Assembly (NCBI GenBank): GCA_964639665.1
Contig: CAZXEU010000165.1
Span: 1 to 48,420, forward strand
Direction: 5' to 3'
DNA: 48,420 nucleotides
Source: CAZXEU01 sp964639665
Lineage (GTDB): Bacteria; Bacteroidota; Rhodothermia; Rhodothermales; Bin80
The position numbers were made by a program, and so were the translations under genes. Below the pieces are notes generated by a model. It was not told where the DNA came from. It made no database searches and saw only the letters and a program-made list of their open reading frames with translations. Positions 25,874-34,196 of the stretch are shown piece after piece. Every line of letters begins with the position of its first letter. The first letter of the stretch is position 1.

Positions 25874-27385
25874 TCACGACCGGCTCGATTCGGATTCCAG
25901 GATTTTCCACCGCCCCTTCCTGGTCGGTCCGACATGACGGATTCGGCCCGCCTTCTTCAGCTTGTCAAGATGGTACTTGACGCCATTGGGCGTTATGCCT
26001 ACAAGGTGCGCCAGGGCTTCGCGCGTCAGCGTCGGATCGTAGCGCAGGAGTGCGAGGATGCGATCTCTTTTCGGCATTGATGCTGTCTTGATCGCGATTT
26101 CTTGGGTAGTCTCCTGCGTGTTGCGGCGGGTTTCCCGGGCAGTCTTGCGAACGGATCTTAGCTGACTATCCTTGTCGGCCGGTCGCCAGATCCGGGTCAG
26201 GAAGCCCGCGCCCACCTCAAACTCGGGCTCCCGAATGCCCGTCTCTCGGCACCGGCGAATCATGTCCACCGTCCCGGTTCCCATCTTCTCGATGTAGCGA
26301 AGCAGGTACATCAACTCTGCAATCAGCGGGTTTGCAGGAAGCGACTGGTGCGCCACGCGCAGCTTCTCCACTGTAAGCGGCGGCGGCAGGCGACCGGAGT
26401 TCAGGACTTCGAGACGGTCCTCAAAGAGCATGACTTGCACGCTGCTGTTGTCGGTGTAGTCCCGGTGCGCCACCGCGTTCACGATGGCCTCCGTCACGAC
26501 CTCTTTCGGGATCTCGTATGTCACGGGTGCTTGCACGGTCTCCGCCCTCGTGCCCACCGCCAAAGCGATCTTGCTCAGCACGAAATCCGTCGCCTGGTCC
26601 ACGAGTTCAAAGACCGTGCCCTTGTAGACCTGGTAGGAAGGAATCGGCTTGGCGACCCTGGTTCCGTGGAAGTGCGCGCACTTGACCTCGGAGGAGATCA
26701 GGAAACGCTGCGGGGCCCTGCCGAACAGCAACACGGAGGCATTGGTGAGTCGTCCCCTGTTCAACAGGTTCAGGTGCCTTAGAAGGTCCGCCGGAGAAGT
26801 CTCTTCCGGCTGAGGGAATTGACGCGATCTCCGCGCCACGCGAATGAAGCGGTACATGCCCTCGACGTCCAGGTCGTCCAGCGTGGCGCCCGTGCAAGGG
26901 GCAGCATCGAACGGCCCGAAGCGCAATAGCTGCCGCGTTTCGAGGTATTGGACGAGCGCGGCGTACAAGCCTGCCACCAACTCGGCTTGGGACCCAAAGC
27001 GCCTTCTAACTAATCCGGCCTGCGCCCTGCTGATCAGTGCCCGCGTCTTCGGGTGTCGCCCTGCGCCCTCCGACCCCTTCAGGAAGATCAGCCGGTGCTT
27101 CTCCAGCTCGGTTGCCCGGTCGAATTCGTGCTCGGTAGCGGACACGCCGGCGGCGTCCTGGTGCCCGTACTCGCTGTCGATCAGGCCTACGTAGATCTCG
27201 CATCGCGCGACGTCTTCCATATAGACGTCGCCGGGCCGCCGGTCAGCGGCTGGTGCGTCTTCAAACAGGAAGACCTCGAAGAAACGCCGCATGAGGGGAT
27301 CGCCGCGCACGAAGTCCCGCAATTGCTCCCGCTCCCGCGCGAATTCCTGCTGGACACTGCTGGTGAAGATCCGGATCGGCCTCAT
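25874..27385 (-). CDS. DUF4062 - GHKL-type ATPase (HATPase_c_4) - winged helix protein
   Basis: The N-terminus (MRPIRIFTSSVQQEFAR...) is a DUF4062 domain, about residues 3-145, a TIR-like alpha/beta fold found in NLR-like and other putative defence proteins. The centre (about 155-400) is the ATP-binding module usually labelled RecG-C-like/HATPase_c_4. It has the N-box EAIVNAVAHRDYT near 299-311, VLNSGRLP and EKMGTGTVDMI near 366-376. A short linker with TQETTQE leads to a winged helix (about 440-495, LTREALAHLVGITPNGVKYHLDKL) that should bind DNA. In many relatives an AlbA/Schlafen domain occupies the N-terminal position. ATG 27385 is preferred; an in-frame GTG at 27415 overlaps the M14 stop. 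Function is unknown: a stress or defence sensor, or a transcription regulator. It sits between an M14 gene and a decayed copy of that gene's end, suggesting acquisition. Confidence 0.87.
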   Translation of the reverse strand: MRPIRIFTSSVQQEFAREREQLRDFVRGDPLMRRFFEVFLFEDAPAADRRPGDVYMEDVARCEIYVGLIDSEYGHQDAAGVSATEHEFDRATELEKHRLIFLKGSEGAGRHPKTRALISRAQAGLVRRRFGSQAELVAGLYAALVQYLETRQLLRFGPFDAAPCTGATLDDLDVEGMYRFIRVARRSRQFPQPEETSPADLLRHLNLLNRGRLTNASVLLFGRAPQRFLISSEVKCAHFHGTRVAKPIPSYQVYKGTVFELVDQATDFVLSKIALAVGTRAETVQAPVTYEIPKEVVTEAIVNAVAHRDYTDNSSVQVMLFEDRLEVLNSGRLPPPLTVEKLRVAHQSLPANPLIAELMYLLRYIEKMGTGTVDMIRRCRETGIREPEFEVGAGFLTRIWRPADKDSQLRSVRKTARETRRNTQETTQEIAIKTASMPKRDRILALLRYDPTLTREALAHLVGITPNGVKYHLDKLKKAGRIRHVGPTRKGRWKILESESSRS

Positions 27386-27414
27386 CGGACCGGTTCGTCT
27401 TCGCCGGCCGCTCA

Positions 27415-30009
27415 CTAGTCAATAGTGGAAGCCAGCAGCGCGTTGAAGAGCAGCTTGTACGTAGCTCTGGACTGTCCCCGAAACTGTGGTCGAAAGCCGA
27501 AAAGGACGACGCTGCCTTTACCCAGGCCCACTCGCAGCATGGCCGCCGCGCCGCCAATATGGCTCTCGGCCCCAAGAGCCCAGCCGCTCATGAGCAGATC
27601 CTCGTCCGGATAACGGGCAACGACTTCAACAGGCAGCGGAGGCGCGGGCAAGATCTGCATGGCACCGCCTTCTCCCTTTGGAGACCTTCTAACGGTACTG
27701 AATGCCCGGCTCCGGACAAACGAAGCGGCCGTCTCCGGCGGCATGCCGTAGCCAAGGGGTGACGAAGCGTCTACTTTGACGCGTACCAGCGAGCCCGGGA
27801 TGAAAAACGCACTTTCAGAAGTCCCCGCAACCACGTTCTCCACCGGCAGCCCGAGTTGTTCGATTGCAAAATCGCTTGCAGCATCAAGGGCCACGATCAT
27901 GCCGCCTGCTTCCACGTACGCCTTGAGCGCAAGCGCGCCCTCTACTCCCAGTCCGCCTGTATACGAATCCGGCATCAATCCCGTCCCGTGTCCGCGCAGG
28001 ATCACAGACTGGCTTTGGCTGGGCAGGATAATGGCATCATACTGTGCGAGGTCCCGGCTTTGGACATCGGCGTCGTGCAGCGTGTCAACGGCGAAATTGT
28101 ATGACTCGAGCAACCAGCGCGTCCACCCCTCGTCCATGGAGCTGACCCATGACTTGTACAGGCCGATCCGCGGCTCCTTCAAGGCATGCATGGCGGGATC
28201 TGCATCGGTGGCAATGAAGTCTGCTCCGGTTTCCCGCGCTGTTTCCTCGATATCCCGCCGCCTTCCCTGAGCGACGAATGTGCCGGGTTCCCACACGGTG
28301 GCGGAATCCGTTCTCAGCGTGTCAGCGAGCCAGTACACCCGCGCGCCGGCCTTGAGTAGCCTGAGCGCGGCTTCTGTATTGCGGTTGGGCCGGCGAGAGA
28401 AAAGGTAATGCGGTCCGCTTCCGGCCACCGTGCCGGGAGCATGGCGCACGGGTTCGGTGACGGGCACGGTGGCGGCCTCAAACGCGGAATCTACGCGCAC
28501 CACGTTCACGCCCATCTGCAGCGGAAGCGTCCAGCCTGCCAGGTCATACGGCGTTTCGGGAGGGCCATCCGGCGTAAGGCGCCGGTCGGGGTAGACCTGC
28601 CTCTCGAGAAGGTCCTCCAGATAGGGCCGGAACGGCTGCGCCGTTTTGATGATGAAGGACCCGGCTGCATAGGACGCTTCGGCCGCCTCGAAAGCCTCGG
28701 TTGCCCGCTCGATTTCAATGCCGCCAAGCCGGAGCAGGTTCACCAGGTCCAGATCCTCGCCCTTGTTCCACTGCGCGTCGGGAATCACGTAGGCCAAGTG
28801 CCCATCCCGCCGCTCGATCGCGTCCCGGCCCATGGAATAAATGTTGTAGAGCCACTGGCGCTTGCGGTCTGCCGCGAGCCTTAGCACGGCCAGGGAGCCG
28901 GTGATCATGTAGCGTATCGGGTCCCGGAAGTGCGATGGCCCGCCTTCCCAGGGATAGGGATAGAAGATGTTGGTGCCATTGGTTGGATGTCCGGCACCCC
29001 GCCTTCCGCCGACCGTCTGCGGTATGGAGTCGGGATCGAAGAATCGGGGAGAGGCAGTCGCGTGCCCTGTCTCGGTAAGGATCCCGATCATATTGTGGAA
29101 ATAGGGCACGGTGCGCATGCCGCCGTTCCACCACATGCTGTAAATGACGCCCGAGACCACGCCTGGCATCCTTCGCATGGCGAACCGGTTCGCCATGGCT
29201 GTCCCGACCAGATTGACGCCCGTCGTGACGCCCGGATGGATACGCGGATTTACGGGATCGGCAAACGGCGGCAGGAAAATGCGTGTCCAGCTCGGGCTGG
29301 TCTGGTGATGATTGTAGACGATCTGGGGATACCACTCGTTGTAGAGCACATCCGTTACGGCCCGCGACTCGGGCATGTTGTTCATGAACCAGTCGCGGTT
29401 GTTGTCGTGGCCCACATAGTAATGGTAAAGCCACGGCGGCTGGGTCGCCTCGTACGGCGTGCCCAGCGTGTGGGCGTACCAGGACGCGATTATGTCGAGC
29501 CCGTCCGGATTCATGACCGGCATGAGCAGCAGCACCACCTGCTCCCGGATGTGCCTCATTTCGGCCGACTCCTCTGTCGCGACGCGCCAGGCAAGTAGCG
29601 GCGTCATCTGAGCCCCGGCTACTTCAGTAGCATGCAGACCTCCGTCAATCCAGACCACTGCCTTGCCGTCCTCCGCCAGCTGGACGGCTTCCTCGTCGCT
29701 TACCCGTGCACGCGCGAGCTTTTCGCTGGCAGCCCGCCACCGCTCGAGGTCCCGCAGGTTTTCCTCACTGGAAATAATGACCAAGAGGAGCGGTCTGCCC
29801 AGCACCGAGGTACCGATCCGGCGAAGCGCTACCCGGTCGCTGGCCGCATCCAGCGCCTCGTAGTAGTCCACCATTTGCTGGTAGGTGGCCAGCCTGTAGT
29901 CGTCTCCCGGAGTGAAGGAAAACACCTCGGAAGGATGGGGCACCTGCGCGACGGCCCATACGGCCGCAAGTGACGCCGTGCACAGTAGGCAAATGGCGCG
30001 TCGCAGCAT
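27415..30009 (-). CDS. exported M14 family zinc carboxypeptidase
   Basis: This is a metallo-carboxypeptidase of 864 residues with a signal peptide (MLRRAICLLCTASLAAVWAVAQ). Zinc ligands are in GGLHATEVAG (His126, Glu129) and YNHHQTS (His234 or 235); the catalytic glutamate lies in GILTETGH (Glu313). NPDG (167-170) and HDNNRDW (201-207) are typical of this long M14 group. The C-terminal 400 residues form a second alpha/beta domain (a class I glutamine amidotransferase-like or ThuA-like fold is possible) and end with GFRPQFRGQSRATYKLLFNALL, conserved in these proteins. The substrate is probably a peptide or peptidoglycan fragment in the periplasm. It follows a sulfatase by 18 bp and is likely co-transcribed with it. 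Confidence 0.92.
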   Translation of the reverse strand: MLRRAICLLCTASLAAVWAVAQVPHPSEVFSFTPGDDYRLATYQQMVDYYEALDAASDRVALRRIGTSVLGRPLLLVIISSEENLRDLERWRAASEKLARARVSDEEAVQLAEDGKAVVWIDGGLHATEVAGAQMTPLLAWRVATEESAEMRHIREQVVLLLMPVMNPDGLDIIASWYAHTLGTPYEATQPPWLYHYYVGHDNNRDWFMNNMPESRAVTDVLYNEWYPQIVYNHHQTSPSWTRIFLPPFADPVNPRIHPGVTTGVNLVGTAMANRFAMRRMPGVVSGVIYSMWWNGGMRTVPYFHNMIGILTETGHATASPRFFDPDSIPQTVGGRRGAGHPTNGTNIFYPYPWEGGPSHFRDPIRYMITGSLAVLRLAADRKRQWLYNIYSMGRDAIERRDGHLAYVIPDAQWNKGEDLDLVNLLRLGGIEIERATEAFEAAEASYAAGSFIIKTAQPFRPYLEDLLERQVYPDRRLTPDGPPETPYDLAGWTLPLQMGVNVVRVDSAFEAATVPVTEPVRHAPGTVAGSGPHYLFSRRPNRNTEAALRLLKAGARVYWLADTLRTDSATVWEPGTFVAQGRRRDIEETARETGADFIATDADPAMHALKEPRIGLYKSWVSSMDEGWTRWLLESYNFAVDTLHDADVQSRDLAQYDAIILPSQSQSVILRGHGTGLMPDSYTGGLGVEGALALKAYVEAGGMIVALDAASDFAIEQLGLPVENVVAGTSESAFFIPGSLVRVKVDASSPLGYGMPPETAASFVRSRAFSTVRRSPKGEGGAMQILPAPPLPVEVVARYPDEDLLMSGWALGAESHIGGAAAMLRVGLGKGSVVLFGFRPQFRGQSRATYKLLFNALLASTID
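27419..27480 (-). repeat. intact partner of the M14 3'-end duplication
   Basis: The last coding bases of the M14 peptidase gene form one half of a direct repeat whose decayed partner is at 25760-25821. The pair brackets about 1.6 kb containing only the DUF4062 gene. Similarity may continue weakly past the M14 stop (10 of 17 bases by hand). Confidence 0.6.
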
Positions 30010-30027
30010 GATCAGGCGACCGGGTTC

Positions 30028-31563
30028 CTAGCCGGTCCGAATGGGAGCTCCATGCTCATTGGGTATGCACGGCCCCGTTGGTCGCTCGTCTTCGGGAACG
30101 GCATAGAGTTCGCGAAGGCGGTCCAGCTCCCTCTTCAATTCCGCTTCCACCGAGGCATAGGCTTCCTGGCCATACACACTGGTCATCTCGGTCGGGTCAC
30201 TGGCAAGGTCGAAGAGCTCCCATTCATCCCGGTTGTAGTAGTAAATGAGCTTGTGCCCCGCCGTGCGAACGCCGTAATGGCGCTCCACGCAGTGATAGCC
30301 CGGGTATTCGTAATAGTGGTAGTAGTGGCTGGTGCGCCAGTCGCCTGGCGTTTCGCCAAGAAAAAGCGGTTTCAGGCTGCGTCCTTGCATGTCCGCGGGC
30401 ACTTCGACGCCGGCCAGGTCCAGAAAGGTCGCCGCAAAGTCGAGATTGGACACCATGTCGCCATTGACCGAGCCCGGCTCCACCTGTCCCGGCCAGCGCA
30501 CGAGCAGGGGCGTGACGAGAGATTCCTCGTACATCCACCGCTTGTCATACCAGCCGTGTTCTCCAAGATACCAGCCCTGGTCCGAGGAGTAGATCACGAC
30601 GGTGTTGTCGGCGAGCCCCGAGGCATCCAGGTAGTCCAGCATGCGCCCCACGTTATCGTCTACGCCTGCGACCGTGCGCAGGTATTCCTTGACGTAGCGC
30701 TGATATTTCCACCGTGTCAGATCGTCACCTTCCAGATTTGCGGCGTGAAAAGCTGCATTGCGGGGACCGTAGACCGTTTCCCAGGCGGCCCTCTGCTCGT
30801 CATTCATGCTGCCAGGCGCTTGCAGTTTGAGGTCTCGAACGTCCAGGTGCCGCGCAATCGTCATGCCTTGTTCCGCTGCCGGAGATGCCCTGTTGCTGTA
30901 ATCGTCGAACAGATTGGATGGCTCCGGAATGTCCTCATCGGCATACATCTCGAAATGGCCGGGTCCGGGATGCCATCCGCGGTGCGGCGCCTTGTGCTGG
31001 TACATGAGCATGAACGGCTTCGCCGGGTCACGTCCCTCTTCCAGCCAATCCAGGGCGAGATCCGTGATGATGTCCGTGGTGTAGCCCTCGATGCGAACGG
31101 TATCGCCCGGTATCAGGAAGCGGGGGTTGTAATACGGTCCTTGCCCGATGAGCACCTGCCAGTGGTCAAATCCGGTGGGCTCGCTCTGCAGGTGCCATTT
31201 TCCGATCATGCCCGTCTGGTAGCCAGCCTGCTGCAGCAATTTCGGGAATGTCTGCTGTGCGCCGTCGAAGCGGTTGCCGTTGGTTAGTTGCCCGTTGATA
31301 TGGCTGTGCTTTCCTGTCAATATCACGGCGCGGCTGGGAGCACAAATGGAGTTTGTAACCAGGCACTGGTCAAAGCGCATTCCTTCCGCAGCAATGCGGT
31401 CGAGATTGGGCGTTTCGTTCACCACGGAACCGTAGGTGCTCAAGGCCCGCGCGGTATGATCGTCGGTAAAGATGAATACGATATTGGGCCGGCTGGCTTC
31501 TTCTGCCGTTTGACAGCCGAAGGCCAGTAGGCCTGCCAGAACAAGTAGCGCTGATTTCGTCAT
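30028..31563 (-). CDS. sulfatase (S1 family) lipoprotein
   Basis: This is a formylglycine-dependent sulfatase that removes sulfate esters, probably from glycans, outside the cytoplasm. A lipobox (LLAFGC, Cys17) follows a short hydrophobic N-terminus. Metal ligands Asp34-Asp35 lie in IFTDDH, and the modification motif CAPSR has its formylglycine cysteine at 74. The sequence continues with GKWHLQSEPTGFDHW and YSSDQGWYLGEHGWYDKR, and ends with the DUF4976-type tail (WELFDLASDP). The start is ATG 31563; the open frame extends upstream to 32010 but that part is antisense to ndk. A promoter with TTGT, 21 bp, TAGGTTTA ends 29 bp before the ATG. It heads the series with the M14 peptidase. Confidence 0.94.
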   Translation of the reverse strand: MTKSALLVLAGLLAFGCQTAEEASRPNIVFIFTDDHTARALSTYGSVVNETPNLDRIAAEGMRFDQCLVTNSICAPSRAVILTGKHSHINGQLTNGNRFDGAQQTFPKLLQQAGYQTGMIGKWHLQSEPTGFDHWQVLIGQGPYYNPRFLIPGDTVRIEGYTTDIITDLALDWLEEGRDPAKPFMLMYQHKAPHRGWHPGPGHFEMYADEDIPEPSNLFDDYSNRASPAAEQGMTIARHLDVRDLKLQAPGSMNDEQRAAWETVYGPRNAAFHAANLEGDDLTRWKYQRYVKEYLRTVAGVDDNVGRMLDYLDASGLADNTVVIYSSDQGWYLGEHGWYDKRWMYEESLVTPLLVRWPGQVEPGSVNGDMVSNLDFAATFLDLAGVEVPADMQGRSLKPLFLGETPGDWRTSHYYHYYEYPGYHCVERHYGVRTAGHKLIYYYNRDEWELFDLASDPTEMTSVYGQEAYASVEAELKRELDRLRELYAVPEDERPTGPCIPNEHGAPIRTG

Positions 31564-31592
31564 GGATTTGCTGGAATCGTGAGCAAACGCCG

Positions 31593-31625
31593 TAAACCTA
31601 CGCAATTCCGATCTAACCGGGACAA
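31593..31625 (-). promoter_or_regulatory. candidate promoter of the sulfatase-M14 unit
   Basis: On the minus strand TTGT (31625-31622), a 21-bp spacer and TAGGTTTA (31600-31593) fit the Bacteroidota promoter pattern TTTG/about 20/TAnnTTTG with one mismatch in each element. The sulfatase ATG is 29 bp downstream. Confidence 0.45.
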
Positions 31626-31635
31626 GTGCGTGCCG

Positions 31636-31643
31636 TATCTTGG
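31636..31643 (+). promoter_or_regulatory. candidate -7 element of ndk
   Basis: TATCTTGG matches TAnnTTTG at 5 of 6 positions and lies 22 bp before the ndk GTG. No convincing -33 element is present at the usual spacing. It would be divergent from and close to the sulfatase promoter. Confidence 0.33.
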
Positions 31644-31665
31644 CGCCCAAAAAAGAGCAGTTGCC

Positions 31666-32091
31666 GTGGATTACACGCTTGCCATCCTCAAACCGGACTG
31701 CGTTCGCAAGAACCTGATCGGGGAAGTCATCCGCCGCATGGAAGCGGGCGGATTCCGTGTTCGCGCCATGAAGATGATGCGCCTTTCGCGGAAGGAGGCG
31801 GAAGCCTTTTATGCCGTCCACGCACAGCGTCCGTTTTTTGGTGAGCTGACGAGGTTCATGTCGAGCGGTCCGTGCATTCCCGTGGTCTTGGAGCGGGAAG
31901 ACGCTGTCAGCGCCTTCCGGCAGCTCATAGGTGCGACCGATCCGAAAGAAGCACTGCCCGGAACCATTAGACGGGACCTCGCATCTTCTAGGGGTGAGAA
32001 TATCGTTCACGGCTCCGACTCTGCGGAAAACGCCCGCAAGGAATTGACCTACTTTTTTTCGGACCGCAGCCTCGTGGCCTTATCCGCCTGA
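31666..32091 (+). CDS. ndk: nucleoside diphosphate kinase
   Basis: Ndk moves the gamma-phosphate between nucleoside tri- and diphosphates through a phosphohistidine. The protein begins (M/V)DYTLAILKPDCV. The catalytic histidine is His115 in NIVHGSDS, and RPFFGELTRFMSSGP supplies the nucleotide-binding loop. The start is GTG 31666, which gives 141 residues, the family norm, and follows an AAAAAAGAGCAG stretch. The frame opens further upstream at 31579, but that region carries the divergent promoters. It is followed after 12 bp by the NamZ-like gene. Confidence 0.95.
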   Translation: MDYTLAILKPDCVRKNLIGEVIRRMEAGGFRVRAMKMMRLSRKEAEAFYAVHAQRPFFGELTRFMSSGPCIPVVLEREDAVSAFRQLIGATDPKEALPGTIRRDLASSRGENIVHGSDSAENARKELTYFFSDRSLVALSA

Positions 32092-32103
32092 TTGGGCACA
32101 CCG

Positions 32104-33315
32104 ATGATCCAGATATTGATTGCGCTAGTGTGCTGCCATCCCGTACAGGATGTCAAGACGGGTGCGCAGGTTCTGGCAGAAAGCGGATTCGAGCTTCTGC
32201 GAGATCAGCGTATCGGGCTGGTTGTCAATCACACGGCCCGGATTGGCGACCGCCACGTGATAAGTCTGGTGCACGAAGCAGCTGATACCGAAGTGGGGGC
32301 GATATTCGGTCCGGAACACGGACTTCGGGGTACGGAAGAGGCGGGGGACGGCGTCTCCGACGGCGTCGACAGGGAAACCGGCGCTCCTGTCTACAGCCTG
32401 TACGGGCGCGTCAACAAGCCGACGCCCGCAATGTTGGAGGGCATTGACGCACTGGTATTCGATATCCAGGACATTGGCGCCCGGTTTTACACGTACATCT
32501 CAACGATGGGCCTGGCCATGCAGTCGGCGGCTGAAGCCGGCATACCGTTCGTTGTGCTGGACCGCCCGAATCCGCTCGGAGGCGAGTACGTATCCGGCTT
32601 TGTGCTTGAGCCGGAGCACGCCTCTTTCGTAGGCCGCTATCCCGTTCCAGTCGTGCACGGAATGACGGCTGGCGAACTGGCGCTTATGATACGCGGCGAA
32701 GCCATGCTGCCGGGACTGGAAGACCTGGACCTTAGGGTGATACGGGCAGAGGGATGGCTGCGCGGCATGCAGTGGCCGGATACCGGACTGCCCTGGGTAG
32801 CGACGAGTCCCAACATTCCGACGTTCGAGACGGCACTCGTATATCCCGGCACCTGTTTCTTTGAGGCGACAGCCGCAAGCGAAGGACGCGGCACGACCTC
32901 GCCTTTCCTGCTGGTGGGTGCTCCCTGGGCGGACGGCTCGCGTCTTGCGGAAGAATTGAATGGTCACGCGCTGCCAGGCGTGCGGTTTGAGGCTGTGGAG
33001 TTTACACCTCGGCCCGTGCCGGGCATGGATACGAGCCCCAAGCTGAGCAATCGGCAGCTGGGCGGGATCCGCCTGCACATTACGGATCGCCGCGCCTACC
33101 TGCCGCTGGAAACGGGCATGTACATCGTGTCGGCCTTTTACCGCATGGGTGGAGAGGCCCTGATCTCCCGGCCAGACTGGCTCATTAGGCTCGCAGGTAC
33201 CGAGCGGCTGGGAGAATTGCTTCTGGCGGGAGACACCCCGGACGCCATTATCCGTGCATGGGAGCACGATGTGGACGCGTTCCGGGAGCTCCGCGCGCCG
33301 TACCTACTCTACTGA
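32104..33315 (+). CDS. namZ: DUF1343 protein, NamZ-type exo-beta-N-acetylmuramidase
   Basis: This is a DUF1343 family member (GH171), to which the exo-acting N-acetylmuramidase NamZ belongs. That enzyme releases MurNAc from peptidoglycan fragments. The hallmark motifs are FGPEHGLRG (Glu71 is the expected catalytic region), LVFDIQDIGARFYTYISTM (118-135) and VLDRPNPLGG. The N-terminus (MIQILIALVCC) is hydrophobic and short, probably a signal or lipoprotein signal. The start is ATG 32104; an in-frame TTG at 32092 directly follows the ndk stop. It probably shares a transcript with ndk. It could take part in cell-wall recycling or predation on peptidoglycan. The 3' end overlaps the convergent DUF3098 gene by 7 bp. 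Confidence 0.9.
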   Translation: MIQILIALVCCHPVQDVKTGAQVLAESGFELLRDQRIGLVVNHTARIGDRHVISLVHEAADTEVGAIFGPEHGLRGTEEAGDGVSDGVDRETGAPVYSLYGRVNKPTPAMLEGIDALVFDIQDIGARFYTYISTMGLAMQSAAEAGIPFVVLDRPNPLGGEYVSGFVLEPEHASFVGRYPVPVVHGMTAGELALMIRGEAMLPGLEDLDLRVIRAEGWLRGMQWPDTGLPWVATSPNIPTFETALVYPGTCFFEATAASEGRGTTSPFLLVGAPWADGSRLAEELNGHALPGVRFEAVEFTPRPVPGMDTSPKLSNRQLGGIRLHITDRRAYLPLETGMYIVSAFYRMGGEALISRPDWLIRLAGTERLGELLLAGDTPDAIIRAWEHDVDAFRELRAPYLLY

Positions 33316-33587
33316 ACATCATCTGCCTTGGCTCCGGGCCGCCACAGTATGGCGTAGATGATTTCCAGATATCCCGCCAGAATGAGCAGCGGCGCGATAT
33401 ACAGCGAGATTACGCCGTCCACCTCATTTTCGATTCGCATGGCCGCATACCCCACTACGATGGCCAGGACACCAAGCAGCATCAGGGCATAATTGTGCTG
33501 CGTAAAAAGCATGGTAGCCTGGGCTCGCCGCCTGCGGCGGTGGCGGCCCGGTGTGCTCCGCTTGCGTTTCCTGCGTGGTGTAGCCAT
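33309..33587 (-). CDS. DUF3098-like small membrane protein
   Basis: This is a 92-residue protein. A strongly basic N-terminal tail (about residues 1-24, ATPRRKRKRS...RHRRRRR) precedes two membrane segments, YALMLLGVLAIVVGYAAM and LYIAPLLILAGYLEIIYAIL. The spacing resembles DUF3098, common and uncharacterised in Bacteroidota. The start ATG 33587 is preferred over the upstream 33620. It is convergent with namZ and divergent from mreD. The function is unknown. Confidence 0.7.
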   Translation of the reverse strand: MATPRRKRKRSTPGRHRRRRRAQATMLFTQHNYALMLLGVLAIVVGYAAMRIENEVDGVISLYIAPLLILAGYLEIIYAILWRPGAKADDVQ

Positions 33588-33659
33588 TCGGTGGGTCACT
33601 GGCAGCGACAGCCGCAACACCAGGACAGCCGTTCGGTTCCACGACTCTGATCGCAGTCC

Positions 33660-34130
33660 ATGAATGCGCTTCGCCTTGCATTCCTAGGCATTGCAGCCGT
33701 AGTGCTGCAGTGGCTGTTCTTCGGCCGCCTCCTCATGTGGGGTGCCTATCCCGACGTAGTGCTGATATACGTGGTCTGGATGGGCATTCGCTTCGGCAGG
33801 GCCAGCGGATTGATGGCCGGCTCCGCATCGGGGCTCCTGATGGATGCCATTTATGGAACCTGGGGCGTACACATGTTTGTCAAGTCACTCATCGGATTCG
33901 TGATTGGACTCTTTGCGCCCGGAGAGCGAGTTGCCGTGCTGTTTTCGACGCGCCGTGCCTTCGTCGGCATTCTGATGACCGCGCTGATACACAACGGTTT
34001 GCTGGTGATTTTCATCGTGCTCGAATCCGGCACGCGCACATTGTCCCTGCTGACGGTTCAGCTCCTGGGATCAGCACTCTATACCGGATTCGTAGGCGCG
34101 CTCGCCGTACTCTACGCCACGCGCAGATAG
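33660..34130 (+). CDS. mreD: rod shape-determining protein MreD
   Basis: This is a small inner-membrane protein of the elongasome. The 156 residues are almost entirely hydrophobic, with about five membrane segments. They include the family region DVVLIYVVWMGIRFGRASGLMAGSASGLLMDAIYG and the HNGLLVIFIVLES segment. MreB and MreC are not in the window, so this copy is separated from the usual mre cluster or lies next to a part of it outside the window. It is followed after 66 bp by the sulfurtransferase gene. Confidence 0.87.
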   Translation: MNALRLAFLGIAAVVLQWLFFGRLLMWGAYPDVVLIYVVWMGIRFGRASGLMAGSASGLLMDAIYGTWGVHMFVKSLIGFVIGLFAPGERVAVLFSTRRAFVGILMTALIHNGLLVIFIVLESGTRTLSLLTVQLLGSALYTGFVGALAVLYATRR

Positions 34131-34196
34131 ACCACCCGAACAACTGGGATGCGGTGGAGTAGATGCCGCTCATTGTCGCCAAACGAGCTTTCTCGC

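Noticed and set aside
25692..25910. 72-codon minus-strand frame with a hydrophobic C-terminus
   Set aside because: It covers the decayed M14 gene end in another frame; better explained as relic DNA than as a small membrane protein.
31564..32010. N-terminal extension of the first sulfatase
   Set aside because: The extension is antisense to ndk; the lipoprotein signal begins at ATG 31563.
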